A DNA stretch of 64,000 bases from Halomonas sp. A11-A. GTDB taxonomy: Bacteria; Pseudomonadota; Gammaproteobacteria; Pseudomonadales; Halomonadaceae. The translations under genes were made by a program, and so were the position numbers. Each line of letters begins with the position of its first letter. Position 1 is the stretch's first letter. Of the stretch, positions 1-10,110 are shown one piece after another. The notes beneath the pieces were generated by a model. The model saw only the letters and a list, made by a program, of their open reading frames with translations. It had not been told where the DNA came from and searched no databases. The stretch spans positions 92,775 through 156,774 of the forward strand of contig NZ_QGTM01000006.1 in assembly GCF_003182195.1 (NCBI RefSeq), written 5' to 3'.

Positions 1-2
1 TC

Positions 3-308
3 TACCAGCGCAGCGCCGACATCTTCCTGGGTGTGCCCTTCAATATCGCCAGCTACGCGCTGCTGACCCGGATGATCGCCCAGGTGGCGGGTCTCGAGCC
101 GGGGGAGTTCATCCACACCCTGGGCGACGCCCACCTCTACCTGAACCACCTGGAGCAGGCCGAGCTCCAGCTCACCCGCGCCCCGCGCCCCGCGCCCCGC
201 CTGGTGCTCGACCCGAGCGTCACGGACCTGTTCGACTTCCGCTTCGAGCACATTGCCATCGAGGGCTACGATCCTCATCCCCATATCAAGGCCGCCGTGG
301 CGGTGTAG
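3..308 (+). CDS. thyA: thymidylate synthase, C-terminal part (partial at window edge)
   Basis: Open from the first complete codon, so the N-terminal two thirds lie outside the window. The protein methylates dUMP to dTMP with 5,10-methylene-tetrahydrofolate in the cytoplasm. The visible 101 residues carry the C-terminal family signature: [18 protein letters not shown], which holds the dUMP-binding Arg/Ser and the conserved Asp and Asn, then GDAHLYLNH and a terminal [14 protein letters not shown]. folA follows 29 bp downstream in the same direction. This is the common thyA-folA pairing, in which FolA regenerates the tetrahydrofolate that ThyA oxidises. Confidence 0.96.
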   Translation, partial: YQRSADIFLGVPFNIASYALLTRMIAQVAGLEPGEFIHTLGDAHLYLNHLEQAELQLTRAPRPAPRLVLDPSVTDLFDFRFEHIAIEGYDPHPHIKAAVAV

Positions 309-337
309 GCGTGACCGTACAAGAAGAGAGAGGCCCA

Positions 338-868
338 ATGAGCGAGACCCTGATTCCCGTGGCGATGATCGCCGCCATGGACCGCAACCGGGTGATCGGC
401 GTGGACAACCAGCTGCCCTGGTACCTGCCCGAGGACCTCAAGTTCTTCAAGCGCATGACCCAGGCCAAGCCGCTGGTGATGGGCCGCAAGACCTTCCAGT
501 CCATCGGCCGGCCGCTGCCCGGGCGGCTCAATATCGTGGTGACCCGCGACCCTGACTTTCACCACGACGGCATCCGCGTCTGCCACGACCTGGCCTCTGC
601 CCTGGCCCTGGCCGACCAGCAGGCCACCATCGACGGCGTGGAGGAGATCATGGTGATGGGGGGCGCCGAGATCTACGCCCAGGCGCTGCCTTACGCCTCG
701 CGCCTCTACCTGACCGAGGTGGCCATCGAGGTGGAGGGCGACGCCCGCTTCCCCGAGCTCGACCCCGCCGAGTGGGAAGCGCTTCAGCGCGTGCCCGGCA
801 GCCCCGCCGAGGGCCAGCCCGCCTATGATTTCGTGGAGTATCGACGCCGCGAGTCTGTCGGTGCCTGA
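338..868 (+). CDS. folA: dihydrofolate reductase
   Basis: A 176-residue protein, slightly longer than the usual ~160. It reduces dihydrofolate to tetrahydrofolate with NADPH. Visible signatures are the N-terminal MIAAMDRNRVIGVDNQLPW (Met20-loop region), the LPEDLKFFKRMT helix that contacts folate, VMGRKTFQSIGRPLPGR (NADPH-binding turn) and VMGGAEIYAQALP. The ATG at 338 is preferred over an in-frame GTG at 311, because the protein then begins seven residues before the first beta strand and a purine-rich AGAGAGAGG lies just upstream. It probably shares a transcript with thyA. Confidence 0.95.
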   Translation: MSETLIPVAMIAAMDRNRVIGVDNQLPWYLPEDLKFFKRMTQAKPLVMGRKTFQSIGRPLPGRLNIVVTRDPDFHHDGIRVCHDLASALALADQQATIDGVEEIMVMGGAEIYAQALPYASRLYLTEVAIEVEGDARFPELDPAEWEALQRVPGSPAEGQPAYDFVEYRRRESVGA

Positions 869-949
869 CGACATTTGTCATGGGGCGGCATCTGGCACAG
901 ACTGGCCGGCACGGCCTCGCTGTCTGGCTCACGCGTGGAGGAGAACGGT

Positions 950-2080
950 TTGATCGAGGAACGCTCAATTCGCCTGCTGGATGCCCTGGAGGGGCGCACC
1001 GATACCCTGCTTGGCCTGCTGCAGCGGGAGCGCGACGCGCGCCTGGCCCTGAAACAGCGCCTGGCCGAGCAGGAGGCCGCCCATCAGGCACTCACCGAGA
1101 AGGCGCGTGAGCTGGAGGCCAGCTGCCTGGCGCTGGTCGAGGAGCGCCGCGAGCTGGTGGAGGAGTGTCGCGAACTCGACGAGCAGAACCGCGAGCTCGA
1201 GGAGCACAACCGCCGCCTCCACGAGCGCCTGAACAGCCAGGGAGAAGGGCAGGGCACCGGCTTCCCCCGGCCCGCCCGCCGCTCCCAGGGCCTCTCCGCG
1301 CTGATCGGCCGACCGGCCCCAGCCGCCCCGGAACCCGCTGGCGATGTCGCCACGGGGGCGGCCGATGCCGAGCCCACCGGCGCCCTCCCTGTGGGAGGCC
1401 GGCTTTGCCGGGCGAATGGCGGTGACGGCGAGGTGAATTCGGGCGCTTCCCTGGAGGAGCCCGCAGCGACGCCGGCTGCCACCACCACCACCGATGTAGG
1501 AGCCCGACTTGTCGGGCGATCGGCGGAGGCCACCGACGCCGCTGCGACCACCGACGCCCCCTCCCCCCAGGCGCTGCTCGCCGAGTGGTACCAGCGCTAC
1601 CCCGGCGCCTTCTTCAAGGGCCACACCCGCCCGCTCAAGGTAGGGATCCACGAGGCCCTGGCCGAGCAGGAGCCCTGGCCTGAGAAGCTGGTGCGCCGGG
1701 CGCTCGCCTGTTACGTCAACCTGCCCCGCTATCTCAAGGCGGTGCGCGAGGGGGCCGAGCGCATCGGTCTGGATGGCAAGCCCGCCGGCCAGGTGGATGC
1801 CAAGGCCGCCGAGCACGCCAGGAAGAAGCTGGAGCGCCTGCAGGCCGAAGGCCGCGGCAAGGGTGGCGCGGTGCCGGGCCAGCCCCGGCGCGCCGCCGGC
1901 AAGGGCAAGCCCGGCCGTGGCAAGACAGCGGGCCGGGGAGCCGCCGGCAAGGGGCCGGCGAGCAAGGCACCCGCTGCCCAGGCGGTGCCCGGCGCCGAGC
2001 CTCCCCAGCCCAGCCGGTCGGCCCCCGCCACCATGGAGGAGAAGCTGGCGGCGCTGGTCGCCAAGCACCGCCAGCGCTGA
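950..2080 (+). CDS. ProQ/FinO-domain RNA-binding protein with N-terminal coiled coil
   Basis: About 376 residues. Residues ~10-100 are a Glu/Arg/Leu-rich coiled coil, followed by an Ala/Pro-rich linker. A ProQ/FinO fold sits at ~215-300 (LLAEWYQRYPGAFF, PLKVGIHEAL, LVRRALACYVNLPRYLKAV-EG), and the tail is Lys/Arg/Gly-rich. FinO-family proteins bind structured RNA and assist sRNA-mRNA pairing; the tail could add non-specific RNA affinity. I chose the TTG at 950 because GGAGGAG precedes it by about six bases; the frame extends to a TTG at 875. The linker contains two palindromes resembling REP repeats (separate entries), so part of its length may come from repeat insertion. The target RNAs cannot be read from sequence. 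Confidence 0.8.
   Translation: MIEERSIRLLDALEGRTDTLLGLLQRERDARLALKQRLAEQEAAHQALTEKARELEASCLALVEERRELVEECRELDEQNRELEEHNRRLHERLNSQGEGQGTGFPRPARRSQGLSALIGRPAPAAPEPAGDVATGAADAEPTGALPVGGRLCRANGGDGEVNSGASLEEPAATPAATTTTDVGARLVGRSAEATDAAATTDAPSPQALLAEWYQRYPGAFFKGHTRPLKVGIHEALAEQEPWPEKLVRRALACYVNLPRYLKAVREGAERIGLDGKPAGQVDAKAAEHARKKLERLQAEGRGKGGAVPGQPRRAAGKGKPGRGKTAGRGAAGKGPASKAPAAQAVPGAEPPQPSRSAPATMEEKLAALVAKHRQR
1389..1416 (+). repeat. REP-like palindrome inside the proQ-family gene, copy 1
   Basis: CTGTGGGAGGCCGGCTTTGC followed by CGGGCGAA. A GTGG head precedes an imperfect GCCGGC/GCCGGG hairpin and a GCGAA end. This is the layout of extragenic palindromic (REP) repeats known from pseudomonads and relatives. 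It lies in frame within the linker coding sequence. Confidence 0.5.
1494..1520 (+). repeat. REP-like palindrome inside the proQ-family gene, copy 2
   Basis: TGTAGGAGCCCGACTTGTCG followed by GGCGAT. A GTAG head precedes a perfect CCCGAC/GTCGGG hairpin with a two-base loop and a GCGAT end. It lies about 105 bp from copy 1 in the same orientation, also read through in frame. Confidence 0.55.
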
Positions 2081-2220
2081 TCCTGCGGGCCCCGCGCCCG
2101 CTTGCCCTGGCCCCGCCCGCCCGGCATGATGTGTCGCGTCGCCCCGCGCAGCTGGGCGACCCGCTACGCAGGGGAGAGTTCCACGGGTAGGGTGCGCGAC
2201 GAAGGAAAACAGTGTTTTTC

Positions 2221-2250
2221 TTGTTGCGTTACCTCGAATCCCGGTATAGA
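2221..2250 (+). promoter_or_regulatory. possible sigma70-type promoter of the porin gene
   Basis: TTGTTG, an 18-base spacer, then TATAGA, in the 357-base gap (2081-2437) between the proQ-family gene and the porin. The position gives a ~185-base leader. The match is reasonable but unproven, and nothing else in the gap is recognisable. Confidence 0.35.
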
Positions 2251-2437
2251 GTTCCTCTTGCGAGCATTGGACTATAACAAGGCGGTGCCGAGGTCATGCC
2301 ACACCCGTTGCCATCTCTTCCCGTGAGGGAACACGGCAGCGAAGAAGAGCATGCCCGGCCATGCCGGCTGCAGCGCCCCCACCGGGCAGGCCTGCAGAGA
2401 CGATCGAAACAGACTGCTAGTCAAAGGAACCTTCAAG

Positions 2438-3538
2438 ATGAAAAAGACACTGTTAGCGACTGCTATCGCAGGTGCCATCGCCGCCTCCGGCATGGCCGCC
2501 ACCAGCGCCCAGGCCGCCACCGTCTATGACCAGGATGGTAACCGTCTGGACGTTTACGGCCGTATCGTTTATGGCATCACCTCTGGTGGTACCGAGACAG
2601 ATGATGGGGTGAAGTCAACTGGATCCGAGTTCGAGGACCTTGGTTCACGCTTCGGTTTCCGCGCCTACCATGACGTTACTGATGACATGACTGTCTATGC
2701 ACGCCTTGAGCTGCGCGGTCGTGCCGATGCCAACAACCGTGACGGTTTCGACAACGTTCGTAACACCTATGTCGGCGTCAAGAGCAACACCTGGGGTGAC
2801 GTGATGGTCGGTAACTTCGACAGCGTCTACTACCGCTCCGGTGATGTGATCTTCGATGTGCCGGAGAATGAAGGCTGGGCTCACCTGGGCGGCATCTCCC
2901 AAGGTAGCCGTGGTGATGCGATCTCCTACTCTACGCCGAACCTGGAAGGCTTCCGTGCCCACGTGCAGGCCAAGCACCTCTCTGGTAACGGGGCTGATGA
3001 AGGCGCTGGGGATAACAGTTCCACCTGGACCACCGCTGCTGCCGTTGATTACACCATCGACCGCCTCTATGTCTCTGTTGCCTATAACCAGGCCAAGGAC
3101 GTTGCTGATCGCGGTGCAAGGTATGACGGTGGTAGCGGTAACCCGGCAGGTGAAGACCTGGTGGGTATCTTCGCCAGCTACCAGTTTACCCCGGCCTTCA
3201 GCGGACGTATCAAGTACGAGGAGGTGACTGATACCTTCTCTCAAGCGCGTCTAGAAGCAGATGGTGCGTACGATGCTTTGGAGAGCATCTTCGGTATCGG
3301 CGGCACCTTTGACTACGGCGCCGGTGAGATCTACGGTGACTACTACAACATCAGCATGGCTTGGGATGGTGCCTCCAGTCGTGACCAGTGGGTGCTGGGC
3401 GCCAACTATCGCTTCAGCAAGCCGATGTATGTCTTCGCCGAAGTCGTTGAGTTTGATGCCGACTACGACTCAGATACCGAGCTGGGCGATCTGGACGATG
3501 ATCTCCTCGTCACCGTCGGTGTTCGTTACGACTTCTAA
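2438..3538 (+). CDS. outer-membrane porin (Gram-negative trimeric type)
   Basis: 366 residues starting MKKTLLATAIAGAIAASG, a Sec signal peptide cleaved after ...SAQA. The mature protein opens with the classic first porin strand (ATVYDQDGNRLDVYGRIVYG). It then runs as alternating beta strands (LGSRFGFRAYHDVTDDMTVYARLELR, NTYVGVKSNTWGDVMVGNFDS) and ends in VGVRYDF, the C-terminal aromatic signal for BAM insertion. It should be a 16-stranded general diffusion porin; substrate selectivity cannot be inferred. AAAGGAA precedes the ATG, and a strong terminator follows. Codon usage favours C/T-ending codons and GGT, as in highly expressed genes. Confidence 0.92.
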   Translation: MKKTLLATAIAGAIAASGMAATSAQAATVYDQDGNRLDVYGRIVYGITSGGTETDDGVKSTGSEFEDLGSRFGFRAYHDVTDDMTVYARLELRGRADANNRDGFDNVRNTYVGVKSNTWGDVMVGNFDSVYYRSGDVIFDVPENEGWAHLGGISQGSRGDAISYSTPNLEGFRAHVQAKHLSGNGADEGAGDNSSTWTTAAAVDYTIDRLYVSVAYNQAKDVADRGARYDGGSGNPAGEDLVGIFASYQFTPAFSGRIKYEEVTDTFSQARLEADGAYDALESIFGIGGTFDYGAGEIYGDYYNISMAWDGASSRDQWVLGANYRFSKPMYVFAEVVEFDADYDSDTELGDLDDDLLVTVGVRYDF

Positions 3539-3579
3539 GTCGTAACCCAGCCTCGGTCGATCCTGCATCGACAACAGAA

Positions 3580-3604
3580 GCCGGCCCCTAGGGTCGGCTT
3601 TTCT
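3580..3604 (+). terminator. rho-independent terminator of the porin gene
   Basis: AGCCGGCCCCTAGGGTCGGC followed by TTTTCTG, 40 bases after the porin stop. An AGCCG/CGGCT stem with inner pairing is followed directly by a T run. Confidence 0.75.
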
Positions 3605-3813
3605 GTGGTGTGCCAGGCATGGCGCGCAGCGCCTGACCGAGACTCCTTTCCTGTTCTCGCTGCCGCTTCCCGGCAGCGGCGGGCCTGCTACCAACGCCGA
3701 CTCCCCCTTGCCCGGCATCCCGGGGTAAGCTCGCTTGGGTCAACGACCCGTTTGCAAGCCGTCGAGGATGAATGCATGACTCGCTCTGATCCCTTGCCAG
3801 CGCCGGAGGCCCC

Positions 3814-5787
<1,974 letters not shown>

Positions 5788-5804
5788 GCGCTGGTGCGTC
5801 GCCC

Positions 5805-5930
5805 TCAGAACAGCATCGGGTTCGGGCCGCCGCGCCGCGCCATGGGGTAGCCGTCCATGATGGTGGCCTGGGAGCCCGAAGAGCCGGGAATGCCCATCAG
5901 CACCGAGGGAAAGTGTGCCTTGAACTCAGG
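5805..5930 (-). pseudogene. fragment resembling the TctA permease of a tripartite tricarboxylate transporter
   Basis: The minus strand encodes ...FPSVLMGIPGSSGSQ-ATIMDGYPMARRG before a stop. This is very like the TctA loop consensus (GIPG-SSQAT-MDGYPMA--G), a membrane permease of roughly 500 residues. Only ~40 residues remain in the 337-base gap between two signalling genes, with no flanking tct genes. I read it as a deletion remnant; upstream residues of the same frame are not recognisable. Confidence 0.45.
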
Positions 5931-6124
5931 AAGTTGATCAATATATAGCCAACTTCCAGCTCTGGGCGGCATCATCGCCACCCAACCTGCATCTGGGTGC
6001 TGCTGACCAACCCGATGCAACATCCGAGCTGGGCAGGTAAAGGGTGAACTGGGCGGCGTTTCGCGGCAGACTTCAGTGATATCTTATTCTTGCCCCGCAC
6101 AGTGGTGAGCCAGCATGATCAGTT

Positions 6125-6645
6125 ATGAACGCAGCGCCAGCCCCCCCGCTCGGCCTGCTCCCCTTGCCCGAGACACTTCGCGCCAGGCTTGCCGAGTGCG
6201 ATAGCCTGCCCTCATTGCCTGCCGCCGCCGCACGCGTCCTGATGCTTGCCCGGCACCCCGATACCAGCCTGGTCGACTATGCCGAGGTGGTCGAGAAGGA
6301 CCCGGCCCTGACTCTGCGGCTGCTGTCCCTGGCGAACAGCAGTTATTACTCCCGAGGCGGCGTCGAGTCGCACACCTGCCGTGAGGCGGTGTCCCGACTG
6401 GGCCTGGATACGACGCTTGCGGCCGTGATGAGTTTTGCGCTGACCCGGGTCAGCAGCTCGCCATGCGGCCCATGGCACATGCCGATGGCGTGCCGCTGCA
6501 TGTCACGGTCTCCATCGGCATCGCCTGTCTGGACGATGCGGCGTTCTGCAGCGCGCGCGAACTGATCGATGCCGCCGACCAGAGCATGTACCGGGTCAAG
6601 CGGGAGGGCCGGGACGGTACGGCGACTTTTTTCGAGACCTCCTGA
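6125..6645 (+). pseudogene. decayed HDOD - GGDEF signalling gene with internal deletion
   Basis: The first ~110 codons encode the start of an HDOD domain (LPSLPAAAARVLMLARHPDTS, VVEKDPALTLRLLSLANS-YY, REAVSRLGLDTTLA). Near 6445 this match stops. From ~6463, in another frame, the sequence encodes only the last third of a GGDEF domain (VPLHVTVSIGIACLD, LIDAADQSMYRVKREGRDG). The rest of HDOD and the GGDEF active site are missing, and the frames no longer match. The ancestor was probably an HDOD-GGDEF protein. It lies between the cyclase at 3814 and the degenerate GGDEF-EAL gene at 6812. Confidence 0.75.
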
Positions 6646-6713
6646 GCAGCGGCGGACCAGATGCCTCGGTGTCCGTGCCAGGTTCGTGGACAAGACGCGG
6701 ACTGGTCGTGGGC

Positions 6714-6740
6714 TCAAGGTCCTCGAGGGCCGGCCGATAT
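6714..6740 (+). promoter_or_regulatory. sigma28 (FliA)-type promoter upstream of the degenerate GGDEF-EAL gene
   Basis: TCAA, 15 bases, GCCGATAT, ending 72 bases before the ATG at 6812. It matches TAAA-N15-GCCGATAA in spacing and in 10 of 12 positions. Confidence 0.6.
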
Positions 6741-6811
6741 GTGCTTCAAGAGGAGTCCGCGATAATCTTAATCAAACTTCGGCACACCCCCGCCTGACTC
6801 GAGAGCGCCCT

Positions 6812-8512
6812 ATGGCTATCCACGATAACGGATCTCCCCCCGGAGGGCGCCATGCCGAGCCGGCCCTGGTGCGCCATCCCGCGGCGCTTGCCACCCTTGC
6901 CTTCGAGAATGCCGAGGTGGGGCTCGCCATCATCGATGGCGGAGGCAAGCTGCTGGCCGTCAACTCCTTCTTCCGCGACCTGACGGGTATTCCGCCGGAC
7001 CAGGCCCTGCCTGACGTGGACATTGGCCGGCTGATGCCGATCGGCTCGGCACTCTCTCTCCCACTAATGCCGTCGTCCCCGGGGCAGGGGGAGTGGCACG
7101 AGGTCTACCTGTCCGATGCCGAAGGGAACGAGGGGGAGCTTCTGCTCTCGGTGTCGGCCCTGGATGGCGATGGCAGCCGACTGCTGACGCTGGTGCCGCG
7201 AGGGCTGCTCACCGGCGGTCTACCCGCTCGGGATGCGCTGACCGGGCTGGGCTCGCCCAGCCTCTTCAAAGACCGGCTGGATCACGCCATAGCCCGCGCC
7301 GAGCGTCATGAGCGCCCCCTGGCCGTCCTGCTGGTAGCACTGGATCGCCCGCCTCGTCGCACCAGTCAGGTGCGCTGGCAGCTGCTGGAGCAGGTGGCCC
7401 GCCGGCTCAGGCGAGTGCTGCGCGAGGAAGACAGCCTGGCGCGGCTGGGCGATGGGCGCTGGGGGGTGATCATCGAGCACCCCATGACGCCCCAGAGCCT
7501 GCATGCCGTGGCGCTGCGCCTGCAAGAGGCCATGGATGCCCCCTTCGACCAGGAAGGTGGCAGCACCCTGTTGACGCTCTCTATCGGGATCGCTCGCTTT
7601 CCGGAGGATGCTGAGGACGGTGCGGCGCTGATGGAGGAGGCGGCGCTGGCGCTGGAGCAGTCGCGTCGCCTTGGGCCTGGCACCCACGCCTTTCGAGACC
7701 GCGGCCTGCGCAAGCACATCGAGGCGCGAGAGACACTTCTGGAGCAGCTCCAGGCGGCGCTGCTGTCGCCCACAGGCCATTTCCAGCTGGTGTTTCAGCC
7801 CCAGTGTGATGCCAGGACCGGTCGCTGGGCGGGGCTCGAGGCCCTGGTGCGTTGGCCGCGGCCGCGGCATGGCATGGCCTATCCCGGCGAGTTGCTGCCC
7901 GCGGTAAGGGAGCTGGGCGGGCAGGTGCGCCTGGATCGCTGGGTACTGGGGCAGGTGATCGCACTCAGGGCCGCCTGGCAGGCATCGGGGGTGGGGCTGG
8001 CGTCGCTGCCGCTGAGCGTGAACCTGATGGCGGAGACCCTGGAACAGGAGGTGTTCGATGGCTGTCCGCTGGACCACTTCCTCAAGCGCTATCCCCAGCC
8101 GCTGACGGGGCTCTGCCTGGAGCTTCCTGCCGCGGCTCTCGATGGGCTCGGCGAGAATCGCCGGCACCTACTGAAGCGGCTGCAGCGAATGGGCGTCACC
8201 CTGGTGGCGGATGGTCTGGGGACGGCGCCGGTCTCGCTGGTTGCCCTGCCTGCTCTTGGGGTAAGCGGTGCCAAGCTGGCACCCGCCATGATGGCCGAAA
8301 TGGACCAGAGCAGGCTGGTTCGCCAGGGGGCGCGTGGGCTGATCGCGGGGCTCCATGAGCTGGGGCTTGCCACGGTGGCGGTGGGCGTCGAGACATCCGA
8401 GCAGTTCGAGCGGGTCAAGCGGCTTGGGGTGGCGGGAGTCCAGGGGTGCTACCTCTGTCCGCCGCTCACCGCCGATGAACTGACGGCCAGGTGGGGGCAG
8501 GATCAGCCTTGA
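6812..8512 (+). CDS. PAS - degenerate GGDEF - degenerate EAL protein
   Basis: 566 residues. The PAS-like N-terminus (~25-110: AFENAEVGLAIIDGGGKLLAVN) is followed by a GGDEF-type domain (~135-285) and an EAL-type domain (~300-560). The GGDEF signature is replaced by GDGRW (LARLGDGRWGVII), although an I-site-like REED remains. In the EAL domain GLEALVRW survives, but the metal-binding DDFGTG is VADGLGTAP, and the QLDR-type segments are eroded. It is probably not catalytic and may act as a c-di-GMP receptor or regulatory partner. The ATG at 6812 is preferred to a frame open from 6569, which has no homologous content. A sigma28-type box upstream and flgNM next door suggest a motility role, which is inference. 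Confidence 0.8.
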   Translation: MAIHDNGSPPGGRHAEPALVRHPAALATLAFENAEVGLAIIDGGGKLLAVNSFFRDLTGIPPDQALPDVDIGRLMPIGSALSLPLMPSSPGQGEWHEVYLSDAEGNEGELLLSVSALDGDGSRLLTLVPRGLLTGGLPARDALTGLGSPSLFKDRLDHAIARAERHERPLAVLLVALDRPPRRTSQVRWQLLEQVARRLRRVLREEDSLARLGDGRWGVIIEHPMTPQSLHAVALRLQEAMDAPFDQEGGSTLLTLSIGIARFPEDAEDGAALMEEAALALEQSRRLGPGTHAFRDRGLRKHIEARETLLEQLQAALLSPTGHFQLVFQPQCDARTGRWAGLEALVRWPRPRHGMAYPGELLPAVRELGGQVRLDRWVLGQVIALRAAWQASGVGLASLPLSVNLMAETLEQEVFDGCPLDHFLKRYPQPLTGLCLELPAAALDGLGENRRHLLKRLQRMGVTLVADGLGTAPVSLVALPALGVSGAKLAPAMMAEMDQSRLVRQGARGLIAGLHELGLATVAVGVETSEQFERVKRLGVAGVQGCYLCPPLTADELTARWGQDQP

Positions 8513-8549
8513 TGCCTGCGCGGGTGGTCATGCGGGCAGCCGGTGGGCG

Positions 8550-8999
8550 TCAGGCCGATGTGTTCAGCCTTGCCGGCTGGCGGCCGGTGCGGCCGCTGGG
8601 CTCGTAGAGCGTCTTGTCGGCGATCTGGTGGATGAAATCCAGCATCTTCTGGTTGTGCGAGGCGCGCATCTGCAAAAGCTCGCCCGCCAGGTCATTCAGG
8701 CGAGCCGTACGCTCGGTGGCCGCCAGGCAGGCCTCCCACTCTTCCAAGCAGCCGGCCTCCTCGGCGGCGGTGCGGGCACCCGCCGGCCCTTCGGCGTAGC
8801 CCAGGCGCGCCTGGACCTGCCGACGCAGCGTCTCCATGCGTTCCATCTCGGCCAGCAGCTCCTGCTTGCGCCGGGCGAGCTGTGCCAGCGCATCGCCATC
8901 GACCTGGCTTGCCGTGAGCTGCTCCAGCTCATGTTCGAGAAGCTGGGTCAGGGTGTTCAAGCGTCCCCGCTGGTCGGAGAGCAGGCGCGCCAGGCTCAT
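8550..8999 (-). CDS. flgN: flagellar export chaperone FlgN
   Basis: 149 residues, almost entirely helical with heptad Leu (LLSDQRGRLNTLTQLLEHEL, LLAEMERMETLRRQVQARLG) and a C-terminal HNQKMLDFIHQ segment typical of FlgN. FlgN is the cytoplasmic chaperone that escorts the hook-filament junction proteins FlgK and FlgL to the export gate and prevents their early aggregation. Its ATG overlaps the flgM stop by four bases (ATGA), so the two are translationally coupled. FlgK and FlgL are encoded ~10 kb away in the same window. Confidence 0.85.
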   Translation of the reverse strand: MSLARLLSDQRGRLNTLTQLLEHELEQLTASQVDGDALAQLARRKQELLAEMERMETLRRQVQARLGYAEGPAGARTAAEEAGCLEEWEACLAATERTARLNDLAGELLQMRASHNQKMLDFIHQIADKTLYEPSGRTGRQPARLNTSA

Positions 9000-9286
9000 G
9001 CCTTGTCGTGCCCCAGCAGCTCGCGCACGTTGGCGATCAGGCCATCGGCGATGCGCTCGGCGTGGATCTCGAGCCGGCCTTCCCTAATGGCCTCGCGAAT
9101 CTCGGCGACGCGGGCGGCGTCGATGTCCTGGCTGGCATTGGCGGCACCATGGCTGAGGTGCGTTCTGGCCGCCGGTTCGGCGTCATGGGCCGCAGGCTGC
9201 TGGCTGGCGCCCTTGACCTTCTGAGCCTCGTCACGCCCAGGCGTCTGGCCGGTGCGGATCAGCGGGTTCTGGTTGTCAATTTTCAA
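8996..9286 (-). CDS. flgM: anti-sigma28 factor FlgM
   Basis: 96 residues. The N-terminus is polar and disordered; the C-terminal half (IDAARVAEIREAIREGRLEI then ERIADGLIANVRELL) is the sigma28-binding helical region of the family. FlgM holds FliA inactive until the hook-basal body is finished, then is exported through it. The gene has its own sigma28-type promoter 48 bases upstream, which gives the standard autoregulatory loop, and is coupled to flgN. The rpoF/fliA gene itself is not in the window. Confidence 0.93.
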   Translation of the reverse strand: MKIDNQNPLIRTGQTPGRDEAQKVKGASQQPAAHDAEPAARTHLSHGAANASQDIDAARVAEIREAIREGRLEIHAERIADGLIANVRELLGHDKA

Positions 9287-9333
9287 GATGGTTGCCTCTT
9301 GACCGTATGCCGTTCAGGGAGTGCTTGTCCCTG

Positions 9334-9360
9334 TTATCGGCAGGTCGTCGAAAGACTTTA
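9334..9360 (-). promoter_or_regulatory. sigma28-type promoter of flgMN
   Basis: On the minus strand: TAAA, 15 bases (GTCTTTCGACGACCT), GCCGATAA. This is a perfect match to the FliA consensus, 48 bases before the flgM ATG. Confidence 0.88.
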
Positions 9361-9423
9361 GGCATGAAGGAAGTCGCCACGACGGCGGCCCCGGAGATTC
9401 CCGAGAGGCTAGCGGAGTGTTCG

Positions 9424-10110
9424 CTACAAGTCCACGGCAAGCCGGCCCTCGCCGACGACGCGGGCCTGGATGATCTCCCGCTGGCCGAAGCGCACCCGAA
9501 TGGTCGCTCCCAGGGCGCCGGGCTCCATGGCTTCTCCTTCCCGTATCACTCGGAAGTTGGCGCCGCCGGCTTCGACCGCCACCGTCTGGCCCCGTTCCAC
9601 CAGGGCTCTTGCCTGGAAGAACTGGGCTTGCAGGGGCGAGCCCGCACGGATGCTGCGACGGGCCTGGTGTCCCAGCAGTGAAGATGCGTCGCGCACGGTC
9701 TGTCGAGGCAGCGCGGCCAGGTTGCCGTGGCGCTGCTCGAGGTGGTCCTGGGTCAGCACCGTACCCGGCGCGATATCGACCGCGGCCACCGGGTAGCTGG
9801 CGATCACGCCCACCTCCGCCTGCAGGTAGCGCACCTGGCGGCCGTCCTCGCCGCAGCGAACTCCCACCGAGATTCTCCCCGCCACCGGCGCATCGGGCCG
9901 GGCCAGAAACGGCTCGGGCGACTCACAGGGCGGCAGGTGTGCCGATGGCGGATTCACCTCGATCATCACCTCGTCGGCCTCGGCCTGCTCATACAGGAAC
10001 GCCTGCACCCGATGGATCAGCGCATCGTGCGGATCGCTGGCGGCCATGGTGGGGGCCGCCAGCAGCCAGATGCTCAGCAGCAGGAGCGGCATGACACGGG
10101 GGTGGGGCAT
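9424..10110 (-). CDS. flgA: flagellar P-ring assembly chaperone FlgA
   Basis: 228 residues with a signal peptide (MPLLLLSIWLLAAPTMAAS region) for Sec export to the periplasm. The SAF domain covers the C-terminal half: VRYLQAEVGVIASYPVAAVDI, APGTVLTQDHL, IRAGSPLQAQFF, RALVERGQTVAVEAGGANF, then IRVRFGQREIIQARVVGEGRL. FlgA helps FlgI assemble the P ring around the rod. The ATG at 10110 is chosen because it directly precedes the signal peptide. The gene is divergent from flgB, with a 167-base shared gap. Confidence 0.9.
   Translation of the reverse strand: MPHPRVMPLLLLSIWLLAAPTMAASDPHDALIHRVQAFLYEQAEADEVMIEVNPPSAHLPPCESPEPFLARPDAPVAGRISVGVRCGEDGRQVRYLQAEVGVIASYPVAAVDIAPGTVLTQDHLEQRHGNLAALPRQTVRDASSLLGHQARRSIRAGSPLQAQFFQARALVERGQTVAVEAGGANFRVIREGEAMEPGALGATIRVRFGQREIIQARVVGEGRLAVDL

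Noticed and set aside
965..2068. Long minus-strand open frame opposite the ProQ-family gene (and similar frames opposite many genes)
   Set aside because: High-GC antisense shadow: no family content, no ribosome-binding site, and composition mirrors the real plus-strand gene.
3750..3776. TCAA...GCCGTCGA before the dCACHE cyclase as a sigma28 promoter
   Set aside because: Spacing is 14 and the -10 has several mismatches; much weaker than the listed sites.
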